From the NCBI RefSeq assembly GCF_029320955.1, contig NZ_CP119757.1, positions 3,472,001 to 3,536,000 of the forward strand: DNA of 64,000 nucleotides, read 5' to 3'. The notes beneath the pieces are model-generated. The model did no database searches. It was not told the DNA's origin and worked only from the letters and a program-made list of their open reading frames with translations. Below, piece after piece: positions 17,148 to 24,806 of the stretch. The DNA comes from Flavobacterium sp. YJ01 (GTDB lineage: Bacteria; Bacteroidota; Bacteroidia; Flavobacteriales; Flavobacteriaceae). Numbering within the stretch: the first letter of the stretch is position 1; every line of letters begins with the position of its first letter. A program made the translations under genes and the position numbers.

Positions 17148-17151
17148 AATT

Positions 17152-17198
17152 CAAATGTAAGTAAAAGTTTTTAAACTTTCAAAAATAATTGAAACTTA
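17152..17198 (-). promoter_or_regulatory. gbsR-like promoter overlapped by operator 2
   Basis: On the minus strand the -7 box TACATTTG (17152-17159) and the -33 TTG (17180-17182) are 20 nt apart. The operator AAACTTTCA-8 nt-TGAAACTTA (17173-17198) covers the -33 element, which suggests autorepression. Confidence 0.65.
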
Positions 17199-17241
17199 TT
17201 TAACAAATTATAAAGTTATGTTAATTCAAACCTTGAAATTT

Positions 17242-17270
17242 TTGATTAACTGATGATACAGCTATTTTTG
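17242..17270 (+). promoter_or_regulatory. promoter of the CPA1 antiporter gene
   Basis: TTG at 17242-17244, 18-nt spacer and TATTTTTG at 17263-17270 match the Bacteroidota consensus. The ATG follows 14 nt later. It is divergent from the gbsR-like promoter. Confidence 0.65.
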
Positions 17271-17284
17271 TAAAAATCACATTT

Positions 17285-18547
17285 ATGGAATTATACTACA
17301 CCTTTTCAATACTTATTGTATTGGCTTCTTTCTTCGCCTATTTAAATTTAAGATTTTTAAAACTTCCAGGAACCATCGGAATCATGATTATTGCGATGTT
17401 AGTTTCTGTCGGAATTCGTCTTTTAGGAGATTCTTATTTTCCTGCAACCACCAAACATTTTTTTGATTTAATAAAACAGTTTGATTTCAACGAAATCCTG
17501 ATGGGAGCGATGTTGAATTTTCTTTTATTCGCAGGAGCGTTACACGTAAATATTTCTGATCTTAAGGAACAAAAAGTTCCAATTATGATTTATTCGACGG
17601 TAAGTGTCGTCTTATCGGCTTTAATCATTTCTATGCTGCTTTATTATATCGCACCACTTTTAGGAATAAAAATCCCTTATGTATTTTGTTTGGTTTTTGG
17701 AACCTTAATTTCACCAACCGATCCAATCGTAGTTTTAGGAGTTCTAAAAGAAGCTAAAGTTCCTAAAAGAATCGAAACCAAAATTGTTGGAGAATCTTTA
17801 TTTAATGATGGAGTAGCAGTAGTAATGTTTGCTGTTGTTTTAAAATTAGCAACCGATCCAACATTTGATATGAGTTTTGGTTCTATCGCTTGGCTTTTTG
17901 CTAAAGAAGGTATTGGCGGACTTTTATTAGGAGCAGTTTTCGGATTTACTGCATCAAATGTCATGAAGAAAATTGACGATTATAAGGTTTCGGTTTTAAT
18001 AACACTTTCTATCGTAACGGGAGGATTTTTAATTGCTCAAAGTCTGCACGTTTCGAGTCCGCTTGCAATGGTTGTTGCCGGATTGATTATTGGAAATTAT
18101 GGTAAAAAAGTTGCCATGAGTGAAGTCACCAAAGATTATCTAGGTAAGTTTTGGGAACTGATCGATGAGATTTTAAATGCGGTTTTATTCCTTTTTATTG
18201 GTTTTGAATTATTGCTACTTCCAGATTTGAACAAACAATTACTGACAGGTTTTGTAGCTATTTTTATTGTGCTTTTTTCAAGATTAACCTCTATAGTTTT
18301 ACCGTGGAAATTCTTCGATATCTTTAAATTCTTCGGAATCAGATCTGCTTATAATAAAGGATCTTTAATGGTTTTGGTTTGGGGAGGAATTCGCGGTGGA
18401 GTTTCTATTGCTTTGGTACTTTCTATGCCGGAAGGAGAATATAAAAACCTGCTTTTGGAGGTAACTTACATTGTGGTGTTGTTTTCAATTGTTATACAGG
18501 GACTTACCGTTGGGAAATTAGCTAAAAGAGTTTTGGAGAAGGAATAG
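17285..18547 (+). CDS. CPA1-family cation:proton antiporter (NhaP-type)
   Basis: A 420-residue protein with about 12 transmembrane segments. The transport core is visible: ISPTDPIVVLGVL (the TDP motif) and GESLFNDGVAVVMF, whose Asp is the conserved ion-binding residue of NhaP/NHE proteins; later come VAGLIIGNYGKK and GGIRGGVSIAL. It exchanges Na+ or K+ for H+ across the inner membrane. Ion specificity cannot be read from the sequence. It is a single gene with its own promoter and terminator. Confidence 0.93.
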   Translation: MELYYTFSILIVLASFFAYLNLRFLKLPGTIGIMIIAMLVSVGIRLLGDSYFPATTKHFFDLIKQFDFNEILMGAMLNFLLFAGALHVNISDLKEQKVPIMIYSTVSVVLSALIISMLLYYIAPLLGIKIPYVFCLVFGTLISPTDPIVVLGVLKEAKVPKRIETKIVGESLFNDGVAVVMFAVVLKLATDPTFDMSFGSIAWLFAKEGIGGLLLGAVFGFTASNVMKKIDDYKVSVLITLSIVTGGFLIAQSLHVSSPLAMVVAGLIIGNYGKKVAMSEVTKDYLGKFWELIDEILNAVLFLFIGFELLLLPDLNKQLLTGFVAIFIVLFSRLTSIVLPWKFFDIFKFFGIRSAYNKGSLMVLVWGGIRGGVSIALVLSMPEGEYKNLLLEVTYIVVLFSIVIQGLTVGKLAKRVLEKE

Positions 18548-18616
18548 AGAAATAGAATCAAGAATCGAGAGAAAAGAAAATAGATGCTAGAATAAAGAAT
18601 TTATTTTAAAACTTAA

Positions 18617-18654
18617 AAATGGACTGACTCAATTTTGAAGCAGTCCATTTTTTT
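18617..18654 (+). terminator. terminator of the CPA1 antiporter gene
   Basis: AAATGGACTG (18617-18626) pairs with CAGTCCATTT (18641-18650), followed by a T-run to 18654. Confidence 0.8.
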
Positions 18655-18657
18655 AAT

Positions 18658-18721
18658 GCTCCAGCGGAGCAAAATATTTATAGGAAATATGGTTTTCAAT
18701 ATAAAAAAGCTCCAGAGGAGC
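18658..18721. repeat. paired GCTCCAGnGGAGC motif
   Basis: GCTCCAGCGGAGC (18658-18670) and GCTCCAGAGGAGC (18709-18721) are each short hairpin-like units in a 194-nt gap. The motif looks like a small dispersed element. Confidence 0.5.
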
Positions 18722-18741
18722 GATATTTTTATTTGATATTT

Positions 18742-19401
18742 TTATCGCTTATCTTCTTTAGAATAATTAGATTCTCCGTTAATATTAATTTCTCCGCCTA
18801 AAAAATGAGGCTCACGATTTCTCAAAACATCAAAAAAAGATTTAAAAACCGAACCGTATTCTCTAAACTTAACATAATTGTAACCCAAGTATTCTCCTTG
18901 ATTTGCAGAATAACCAGCAGATTTAATTCCGAGTTGTTGTCCGATGTAAATCGCACGATTCAAATGATATTCTTGCGAAATTAAAGTCGCTTTTCTAATC
19001 TTGAAAATATGTTTCGCACGATACATTGTCGAATATGTATCGAAACCAGCATAATCAATAAAGATTTTTGTGGTATCAACTCCATGATTAAAGCAGTAGT
19101 TTTTCATCACCGTTAATTCGTCATATTCTTCACGGCCGTTATCTCCAGAAAGTAAAATTTTATTGATGCGTTTGGCTTTCCAAAGCATAATTCCGGCATC
19201 CAAACGATCTTTTAAATATTTACTTGGCTGATCTCCGTTAATTCCAGCTCCAAAAATAATTCCGACATCATTTTTAGGGAATTTTTTAATTGAATAATGA
19301 ATGTATTTCTTAGTAGAAGATTTTACATAGTAATTTACTGAAACGGCAGCAATTAATCCAATAATTGCAAGATAAAGGGCTATTTTGAAATATTTTTTCA
19401 C
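18742..19401 (-). CDS. SanA/YdcF-like (DUF218) membrane-anchored protein
   Basis: A 219-residue protein with one N-terminal transmembrane helix (about 7-26) and a periplasmic DUF218 domain. Landmarks are VGIIFGAGINGDQPS, LKDRLDAGIMLWKAKRINKILLSGDNG, YDELTVMKNY and LISQEYHLNRAIYIGQQLGI. The order and length match SanA, linked in enterobacteria to envelope barrier function (vancomycin exclusion at high temperature). The biochemical activity is not known. Confidence 0.88.
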   Translation of the reverse strand: MKKYFKIALYLAIIGLIAAVSVNYYVKSSTKKYIHYSIKKFPKNDVGIIFGAGINGDQPSKYLKDRLDAGIMLWKAKRINKILLSGDNGREEYDELTVMKNYCFNHGVDTTKIFIDYAGFDTYSTMYRAKHIFKIRKATLISQEYHLNRAIYIGQQLGIKSAGYSANQGEYLGYNYVKFREYGSVFKSFFDVLRNREPHFLGGEININGESNYSKEDKR

Positions 19402-19459
19402 GGCTTGTATTTGTAAGATTATGATTTAAAAATACGAAGATAACTAAAGTAAAATCAAA

Positions 19460-19488
19460 TAAAAAACCGAAGCATTTCGGCTTCGGTT
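19460..19488 (-). terminator. terminator of the M3 peptidase gene
   Basis: AACCGAAGC (19465-19473) pairs with GCTTCGGTT (19480-19488) around a 6-nt loop. Read on the minus strand it is followed by a T-run. Confidence 0.8.
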
Positions 19489-19520
19489 ATAATCTGAAAT
19501 CTAATTTTTAAAATCTAAAA

Positions 19521-21548
19521 TTAAAGTAATCCTGCTCTTTTCAACAAAGCTTCAGGTTTTGGTTCTTGACCTCTAAAACGTTTGTATAAAGTCATAGGAT
19601 GTTCTGTTCCTCCTTTTGAAAGAACATTGTCTTTGAATTTCTTAGCAATTTCTTCGTTGAAAATTCCATTTTCATGGAAATATTCAAAAGCATCCGCATC
19701 CAGAACTTCAGCCCATTTGTAGCTGTAATATCCAGAAGAATAACCACCTTGGAAAATATGAGAAAATGCTGTACTCATTGCATTTTCTTTTACATCAGGA
19801 TATAATTGCGTGTTAGCAAATTGTTCCGTTTCGAAAGCTTTTAAATCTGTAATAGAAGTTGGATCTTGTCCGTGCCATGCCATATCTAACAATCCAAAAC
19901 TTAATTGACGCAACGTTGCTAAACCTTCTTGGAAACTCGCACTTTCTTTAATTTTTTGAACATATTCAATCGGAATAATTTCTCCCGTTTCATAATGATT
20001 CGCAAACAAAGCCAAAGCTTCTGGTTCGTAACACCAATTCTCCATAATCTGACTTGGTAATTCTACGAAATCCCAGTAAACAGAAGTTCCAGATAAACTT
20101 GGATAAACCGTATTTGCTAACATTCCGTGTAAACCGTGTCCAAATTCGTGAAATAAAGTGGTTACTTCATTAAAAGTCAATAAAGATGGTTTTGTTTCAG
20201 TTGGTTTTGTAAAATTACAAACGTTCGAAATATGCGGTCTTTCGTTTACGCCGTCTTTTACATATTGCGATTTGAATGAAGTCATCCATGCGCCGTTTCT
20301 TTTTCCTTTTCTTGGGAAGAAATCTGCGTAGAAAATAGAAACTAAATTGTTATTAGCATCTTTTACTTCGTAAGTGGTAACTTCTTCATGGTATTTATCG
20401 ATATCAAAAACCTCGGTAAAAGTTAAACCGTATAATTTTTTGGCAACGGTAAATGCACCGTCTAAAACTTTTTCTAATTGAAAATAAGGTTTCAGTTTTT
20501 CATCATCTAAATTAAAAAGCTGTTGTTTTAATTTTTCAGAATAATAAGCGCCGTCCCATTTTTCTAACTGTTCGATTCCGTCTAATTCTTTCGCGAAAGC
20601 AGTTAATTCTGCAAATTCTTTTTGAGCCGCTGGTTTGGCTTTTGCCAATAAATCATTCAAAAAAGAAAAAACTTTCTCTGGACTTTCGGCCATTCTTTCT
20701 TCCAGAACAAAATGTGCATGTGTTTTGTAACCTAATAAATTGGCTCTTTCATGACGAAGTTTGGCAATTTTTAAAACATTTTCTTGATTGTCGAATTCAT
20801 TATTCTGAAATGCTTTTGCTCCAAACGCAATTGCCATTTTCTTACGCAATTCGCGATTATCAGCATAAGTCAAAAACGGAACATAACTTGGATGATCTAA
20901 AGTGAAAATCCAGCCTTCTTTTTCTTGGTTTTTAGCTAATAATCTTGCCGCTTCGATTGTACCTTCTGGCAATCCAGAAAGATCTTTTTCATCAGTCAAA
21001 TGTAATTCGAAATTATTGGTTTCTGCCAAAACATTTTCGCCGAACTGCAAACTCAATTTCGATAATTCTTTGTCGATTTCCCGTAATTGATTTTTCTTGT
21101 CTTCCGGCAAATTAGCTCCGTTTCTGGAGAAGCTTTTGTATTTTTTATCTAATAAAGTCGTTTGTTCAGGATTTAAACCTAAACTTTCTTTTTGCTCGTA
21201 AACCGCTTTTACTTTTGCAAATAAATCAGCATTCAAACGAATGTCATTTCCAAATTCTGAAAGTAAAGGCGAAACTTCCTGAGCAATTTTCTGCATTTCG
21301 TCATTCGTTTCAGCCGAATTCAAATTGAAGAAAATACTCGAAAGACGATCTAAAATATCACCCGAAAAATCCATTGCGACAATGGTGTTTTCAAAAGTCG
21401 GTGCATCTGGATTATTTACGATTGCATCAATTTCGGCTTTAGCCAAAGCAATTCCTTCGTTGAAAGCAGGAACATAATCTTCGATTTTAATTTGCGAAAA
21501 AGGTGCGGTGTTATGTTTGGTATTGAAGTATTGTGTTAAAACGCTCAT
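19521..21548 (-). CDS. M3-family oligopeptidase / peptidyl-dipeptidase
   Basis: A 675-residue cytoplasmic metallopeptidase, typical Dcp/OpdA length. The zinc motif HEFGH is at residues 467-471 and the third ligand Glu is about 495 in WDFVELPSQIMENW. Substrate-side residues GGYSSGYYSYKW and a late GGTEHPMTLYKRFRGQEP segment are conserved in the family. It would degrade short peptides. No signal peptide is present. It starts at the ATG of MSVLTQYF. Whether it is dipeptidyl (Dcp) or endo (PrlC/OpdA) type is not certain. Confidence 0.95.
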   Translation of the reverse strand: MSVLTQYFNTKHNTAPFSQIKIEDYVPAFNEGIALAKAEIDAIVNNPDAPTFENTIVAMDFSGDILDRLSSIFFNLNSAETNDEMQKIAQEVSPLLSEFGNDIRLNADLFAKVKAVYEQKESLGLNPEQTTLLDKKYKSFSRNGANLPEDKKNQLREIDKELSKLSLQFGENVLAETNNFELHLTDEKDLSGLPEGTIEAARLLAKNQEKEGWIFTLDHPSYVPFLTYADNRELRKKMAIAFGAKAFQNNEFDNQENVLKIAKLRHERANLLGYKTHAHFVLEERMAESPEKVFSFLNDLLAKAKPAAQKEFAELTAFAKELDGIEQLEKWDGAYYSEKLKQQLFNLDDEKLKPYFQLEKVLDGAFTVAKKLYGLTFTEVFDIDKYHEEVTTYEVKDANNNLVSIFYADFFPRKGKRNGAWMTSFKSQYVKDGVNERPHISNVCNFTKPTETKPSLLTFNEVTTLFHEFGHGLHGMLANTVYPSLSGTSVYWDFVELPSQIMENWCYEPEALALFANHYETGEIIPIEYVQKIKESASFQEGLATLRQLSFGLLDMAWHGQDPTSITDLKAFETEQFANTQLYPDVKENAMSTAFSHIFQGGYSSGYYSYKWAEVLDADAFEYFHENGIFNEEIAKKFKDNVLSKGGTEHPMTLYKRFRGQEPKPEALLKRAGLL

Positions 21549-21584
21549 GTTGTTTATGCTGTTTAAAAATATAAAATTAGAAAA

Positions 21585-21872
21585 TCATAATTTGAATTTC
21601 TTCGTATCCTGAAAAGTATTCCAAAAGCGAAGTAATTCTAAATTAGTGTTTTCGATACGATAATAAAGTGAAATATGTTTGGTAATGACAATTTTATAAA
21701 CGCTTTTGAAGTTTGTTTTTATAAATAAAACATTGTCATTTTTTAAAAGTTCTATTGTGGTATTTACTTTTTCGATGAATCCAAGAGCAACTTTTTCAGA
21801 CCATTCTGCTTCTAAATAATCAATGTTGTTCCAAAAGTCTTTTTTAGCTTGTGGAGCCCAAATTACATTCAT
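21585..21872 (-). CDS. RelE/ParE-family toxin
   Basis: A 95-residue protein with the ParE-type fold pattern: MNVIWAPQAKKDFWNNIDYLEAEWSEKVALGFIEKVNTTIELL, then a Tyr-containing core KIVITKHISLYYRIENTNLELLRFWNTFQDTKK. Its ATG overlaps the stop of the upstream small gene by one base (TAATG), the classical antitoxin-toxin arrangement. ParE members inhibit gyrase while RelE members cleave mRNA; the sequence fits ParE somewhat better but this is not settled. Confidence 0.82.
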   Translation of the reverse strand: MNVIWAPQAKKDFWNNIDYLEAEWSEKVALGFIEKVNTTIELLKNDNVLFIKTNFKSVYKIVITKHISLYYRIENTNLELLRFWNTFQDTKKFKL

Positions 21873-22099
21873 TATTTAAAATATTTTGAATAACGATTTT
21901 TGGTTTCTTCCATAACAACATCATGTTGAATACCTTCATTATGATCTAAAGAATAAATAGCCTCATTTATATTGCTTTTTAGCTCTTCGGAAAGGCTTTC
22001 TTTAGATTGGATAAAGTCAACAATTTCCTGAATTAAATCAGGGTTATCAATGTCTAAAACAATTTTAGCGAGTTCTATTTTAGAAGTTTGAATGTTCAT
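21872..22099 (-). CDS. putative antitoxin of the ParE-type pair
   Basis: A 75-residue acidic, helical protein without a recognisable ribbon-helix-helix or HTH. Segments LIQEIVDFIQSKESLSEELKSNINEA and a C-terminal EETKNRYSKYF are typical of toxin-wrapping tails in flavobacterial antitoxins. The role is inferred from its position directly before and coupled to the toxin gene. A TAACTTTG -7 box lies 13 nt upstream. Confidence 0.75.
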   Translation of the reverse strand: MNIQTSKIELAKIVLDIDNPDLIQEIVDFIQSKESLSEELKSNINEAIYSLDHNEGIQHDVVMEETKNRYSKYFK

Positions 22100-22112
22100 T
22101 TTGCTTTTTTCT

Positions 22113-22120
22113 CAAAGTTA
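22113..22120 (-). promoter_or_regulatory. -7 box TAACTTTG of the toxin-antitoxin pair
   Basis: Minus-strand match to TAnnTTTG, 13 nt before the antitoxin ATG. Confidence 0.5.
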
Positions 22121-22170
22121 AGTTTTTCTTTTAGAAATTTTTATAATGAATCGTTAATAATTCTAAAGGC

Positions 22171-22262
22171 ATATTTCACAAAGAAGCTCAAAGAAAAAAC
22201 ACAGAGATTCACAAAAATTTTGTGCAGCTCTGTGTCTTCTTCGTGTATCTCTGCGAAATTAC
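22171..22262. repeat. intergenic inverted repeat
   Basis: ACACAGAG (22199-22206) pairs with CTCTGTGT (22228-22235), with further imperfect complementarity outward (TTTCACAAAGAAG versus CTTCTTCGTG). It fills the gap between the antitoxin and purE and may end purE transcription. Confidence 0.5.
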
Positions 22263-22744
22263 TTTTTCAAACCTTCAGCCGCTTTATTAACAGCCGCTTT
22301 CAATTCTTCTTTATAAGAAATGATAGTGTCTAAAACTTTTTTATCGTGGCTTCCGATGATTTGTGCCGCTAAAATTCCGGCGTTTTTTGCACCGTTTAAA
22401 GCAACCGTTGCAACTGGAACACCGCCCGGCATTTGCAGAATTGATAATACGGAATCCCAGCCATCAATAGAATTACTTGATTTTACAGGAACTCCAATTA
22501 CAGGAAGTGGAGACATAGAAGCCACCATTCCAGGTAAATGCGCTGCACCCCCCGCACCAGCAATAATTACCGAAATACCGCGAGTATGTGCATTTTTACT
22601 GAAATCGAATAATTTCTCTGGCGTTCTATGTGCCGAAACGATATCTACTTCAACTTCTACATTAAATTGTTTTAATATGTCGATTGCATCCTGCATAACT
22701 GGCATGTCTGAGATGCTTCCCATTATAATGGCTACTTTGCTCAT
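22259..22744 (-). CDS. purE: N5-carboxyaminoimidazole ribonucleotide mutase
   Basis: A 161-residue class I PurE. Signatures are IMGSISDMPVMQDA at the N-terminus, VDIVSAHRTPEKL (the catalytic His region) and GAGGAAHLPGMVAS. It moves the carboxyl group from N5 to C4 of the imidazole in purine synthesis, acting on the product of PurK. It lies 103 nt downstream of purK on the same strand, so the two steps are encoded together. Confidence 0.97.
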   Translation of the reverse strand: MSKVAIIMGSISDMPVMQDAIDILKQFNVEVEVDIVSAHRTPEKLFDFSKNAHTRGISVIIAGAGGAAHLPGMVASMSPLPVIGVPVKSSNSIDGWDSVLSILQMPGGVPVATVALNGAKNAGILAAQIIGSHDKKVLDTIISYKEELKAAVNKAAEGLKK

Positions 22745-22847
22745 TTGTTTTTTATTTGTTTTGTTTCAGGTTTAAAGTTTCAAGTTGTTGGAAACTGTAA
22801 ACACTCTTTGTTTAGTTTTAACTGAATACTGTCACTGCGACTGAAAA

Positions 22848-24002
22848 CTATTGAGAAATCACTTTAATAGTATTCTTAACTTCCTGTGCAATTCGTCTCG
22901 CTTCCTGCATGTTTTCATTTACGATTGTCACGTGTCCCATTTTTCTAAACGGACGCGTTTGTTTTTTTCCGTAAATATGAGGTGTAACGCCATCCCATCC
23001 TAAAATTGTTTCGATGTTTTCGTAAACTACGTCTCCAGAAAATCCTTCAGCACCCACTAAATTTACCATAATTCCGGCAACTTTACTGTCTGTGTTTCCT
23101 AACGGAAGATCTAAAATAGCGCGTAAATGATTTTCGAATTGTGAAGTATAACTTGCTTCAATAGAATAATGTCCAGAATTGTGTGGGCGAGGAGCAACTT
23201 CGTTTACCAAAATTTCATCTTCATTGGTTTGAAACATTTCAACAGCCAAAAGTCCAACGTGATTGAACTTTTCTGAAACGTTTAAAGCAATTGCTCTGGC
23301 TTTTTCTGCTACTTTTTCATCAATTCTGGCTGGGCAGATTACGTATTCAACTTGGTTTGCTTCTGGGTGAAATTCCATTTCTACAACGGGATAGGTTTTA
23401 ATTTCTCCCGATGGATTTCTAACTACAATTACCGCCAATTCGTTTTTGAACGGAACCATTGTTTCTGCAATACATTCTACATTTGGTAAATCATCCATGT
23501 CTGAAATCTGACGAATAACTTTTACGCCATTTCCGTCGTAACCAAATTCAGTGCATTTCCATACAAATGGAATTGTGATTTCGTTATTTCCAACTGATTT
23601 TTGCAAATGTAGCGGACTTTCAAATCGTAAATATGCTGCGGTCGGAATATTGCTTTCTGCATAAAAATCTTTTTGAGTTCCTTTATTCTGAATTCCTTTT
23701 AAGGTTTTTGGAGACGGATATACTTTTACGCCTTCGTTTTCTAATTGCGTTAAAGCTTCAAGATTTACCAATTCGATTTCAAAAGTCAAAACATCGACTT
23801 GTTTTCCGAAGTTGTAAACCGTTTCATAATCCATTAAATCGCCTTGAAAGAATTTGTTGCAGGCAATTTTACTTGGTGCTTCGTCACTTGGATCTAAAAC
23901 ATAAGTTTGGATGTCAAATTTTCTGGTGTCAGACAAAAGCATTTTGCCTAATTGTCCGCCGCCTAATATTCCTAATTTAAAATCAGAAGAAAAATAATTC
24001 AT
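22848..24002 (-). CDS. purK: 5-(carboxyamino)imidazole ribonucleotide synthase
   Basis: About 384 residues from the ATG at 24002 (MNYFSSDFKLGILGGGQLGKML). It is an ATP-grasp enzyme that carboxylates AIR with bicarbonate and ATP. Visible are the N-terminal GGGQLG loop, the ATP-grasp core (PFVWKCTEFGYDGNGVKVI), and EVAPRPHNSGHYSIEA, the PurK signature. The frame is open to 24050, but the -7 box at 24020-24027 lies inside that extension, so the downstream ATG is preferred. Confidence 0.96.
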   Translation of the reverse strand: MNYFSSDFKLGILGGGQLGKMLLSDTRKFDIQTYVLDPSDEAPSKIACNKFFQGDLMDYETVYNFGKQVDVLTFEIELVNLEALTQLENEGVKVYPSPKTLKGIQNKGTQKDFYAESNIPTAAYLRFESPLHLQKSVGNNEITIPFVWKCTEFGYDGNGVKVIRQISDMDDLPNVECIAETMVPFKNELAVIVVRNPSGEIKTYPVVEMEFHPEANQVEYVICPARIDEKVAEKARAIALNVSEKFNHVGLLAVEMFQTNEDEILVNEVAPRPHNSGHYSIEASYTSQFENHLRAILDLPLGNTDSKVAGIMVNLVGAEGFSGDVVYENIETILGWDGVTPHIYGKKQTRPFRKMGHVTIVNENMQEARRIAQEVKNTIKVISQ

Positions 24003-24019
24003 TTTGTGTTGTGTTTTTG

Positions 24020-24049
24020 CAAAGATACCTTTTAATCTTTTTTTAGCCA
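24020..24049 (-). promoter_or_regulatory. purK promoter
   Basis: Minus-strand TATCTTTG (24020-24027) with TTG (24047-24049) at 19-nt spacing. It lies 17 nt before the chosen purK ATG. Confidence 0.7.
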
Positions 24050-24075
24050 AAATTTCGTTGTGTTCAAGTTTTTTC

Positions 24076-24220
24076 TGCCACGAATTACACTAATTTCCAC
24101 GAATTGTTTTTTTTAGTTTTGCCACAGATTAAAAGGATTAAAAAGGATTTTTTGTTTGTTACTAATTAGTTTAAATCGAATTAAAGAAAAAATTCGTGGA
24201 AATTAGTGTAATTCGTGGCA
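24076..24220. repeat. inverted repeat with perfect 30-bp arms
   Basis: Arms 24076-24105 and 24191-24220 are perfectly complementary, starting TGCCACGAATTACAC. The 85-nt centre contains GCCACAGATTAAAAGG. The outer sequence matches the uninterrupted form of the repeat at 14466-14645. Confidence 0.9.
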
Positions 24221-24228
24221 ACTAAAAC

Positions 24229-24780
24229 CTATTTTATTTTCTTCAAAACTTCTTTGGCAACAGCTTTGTAAGCGGCAGAATGATTTGCGAAATCTTTATC
24301 AATAATCACTTTTAGTTCGGGATGAATCCAGTCGTAATAATTTCCTAAAACATATAAAGTTCGAATAGAGTACGCTTTTGTAGCGACTTTTGTATCGTTA
24401 ATTAACCAATCAAAAGAAGCTTCGATACAATCTTGAAGATTTTCTTCTGAAAGATGAATGCCGTTTTCGTTTTTCTTATAATGTGATTTTACCAAAAGCT
24501 GAGTTACTTTTGCAATTGGCCGAAGCGAACTTTCATCTTTTAATATTTTCAAATTAGAACAGAAAAAATCAAGATGAGGTTGAAGCCAATGTAATTCTTC
24601 GTAAGAAACAAATTCTAAAATCCAGCAAGCTTTATGATTGTTTTTGTCTTCGGGCGAAAAGCAAATTGAAACCAATTCACCAAAAAGAGATTGATTCTCT
24701 AAAATTTCTTGTGCAGCTTTGAGACGGTTTTCTCTATAAGCATTCACATAATCCAGTTTTTTTTGTAATTCAGACAGCAT
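24229..24780 (-). CDS. helical (HEAT-like) protein of unknown function
   Basis: A 183-residue, almost entirely alpha-helical protein. Repeating helix pairs (HKACWILEFVSYEELHWLQPHL; CIEASFDWLINDTKVATKAYSIRTLYVLG) suggest HEAT/ARM-like repeats. No signal peptide or catalytic motif. I do not recognise a specific function. It starts 27 nt after the TonB receptor gene ends, with a 16-bp palindrome (24789-24804) in the gap. Confidence 0.7.
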   Translation of the reverse strand: MLSELQKKLDYVNAYRENRLKAAQEILENQSLFGELVSICFSPEDKNNHKACWILEFVSYEELHWLQPHLDFFCSNLKILKDESSLRPIAKVTQLLVKSHYKKNENGIHLSEENLQDCIEASFDWLINDTKVATKAYSIRTLYVLGNYYDWIHPELKVIIDKDFANHSAAYKAVAKEVLKKIK

Positions 24781-24806
24781 CTTCTTCCAAGTATTTAAAT
24801 ACTTAG

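Noticed and set aside
24003..24050. N-terminal extension of PurK by 16 residues
   Set aside because: The extension overlaps a well-matched promoter, and the ATG at 24002 gives the natural PurK N-terminus.
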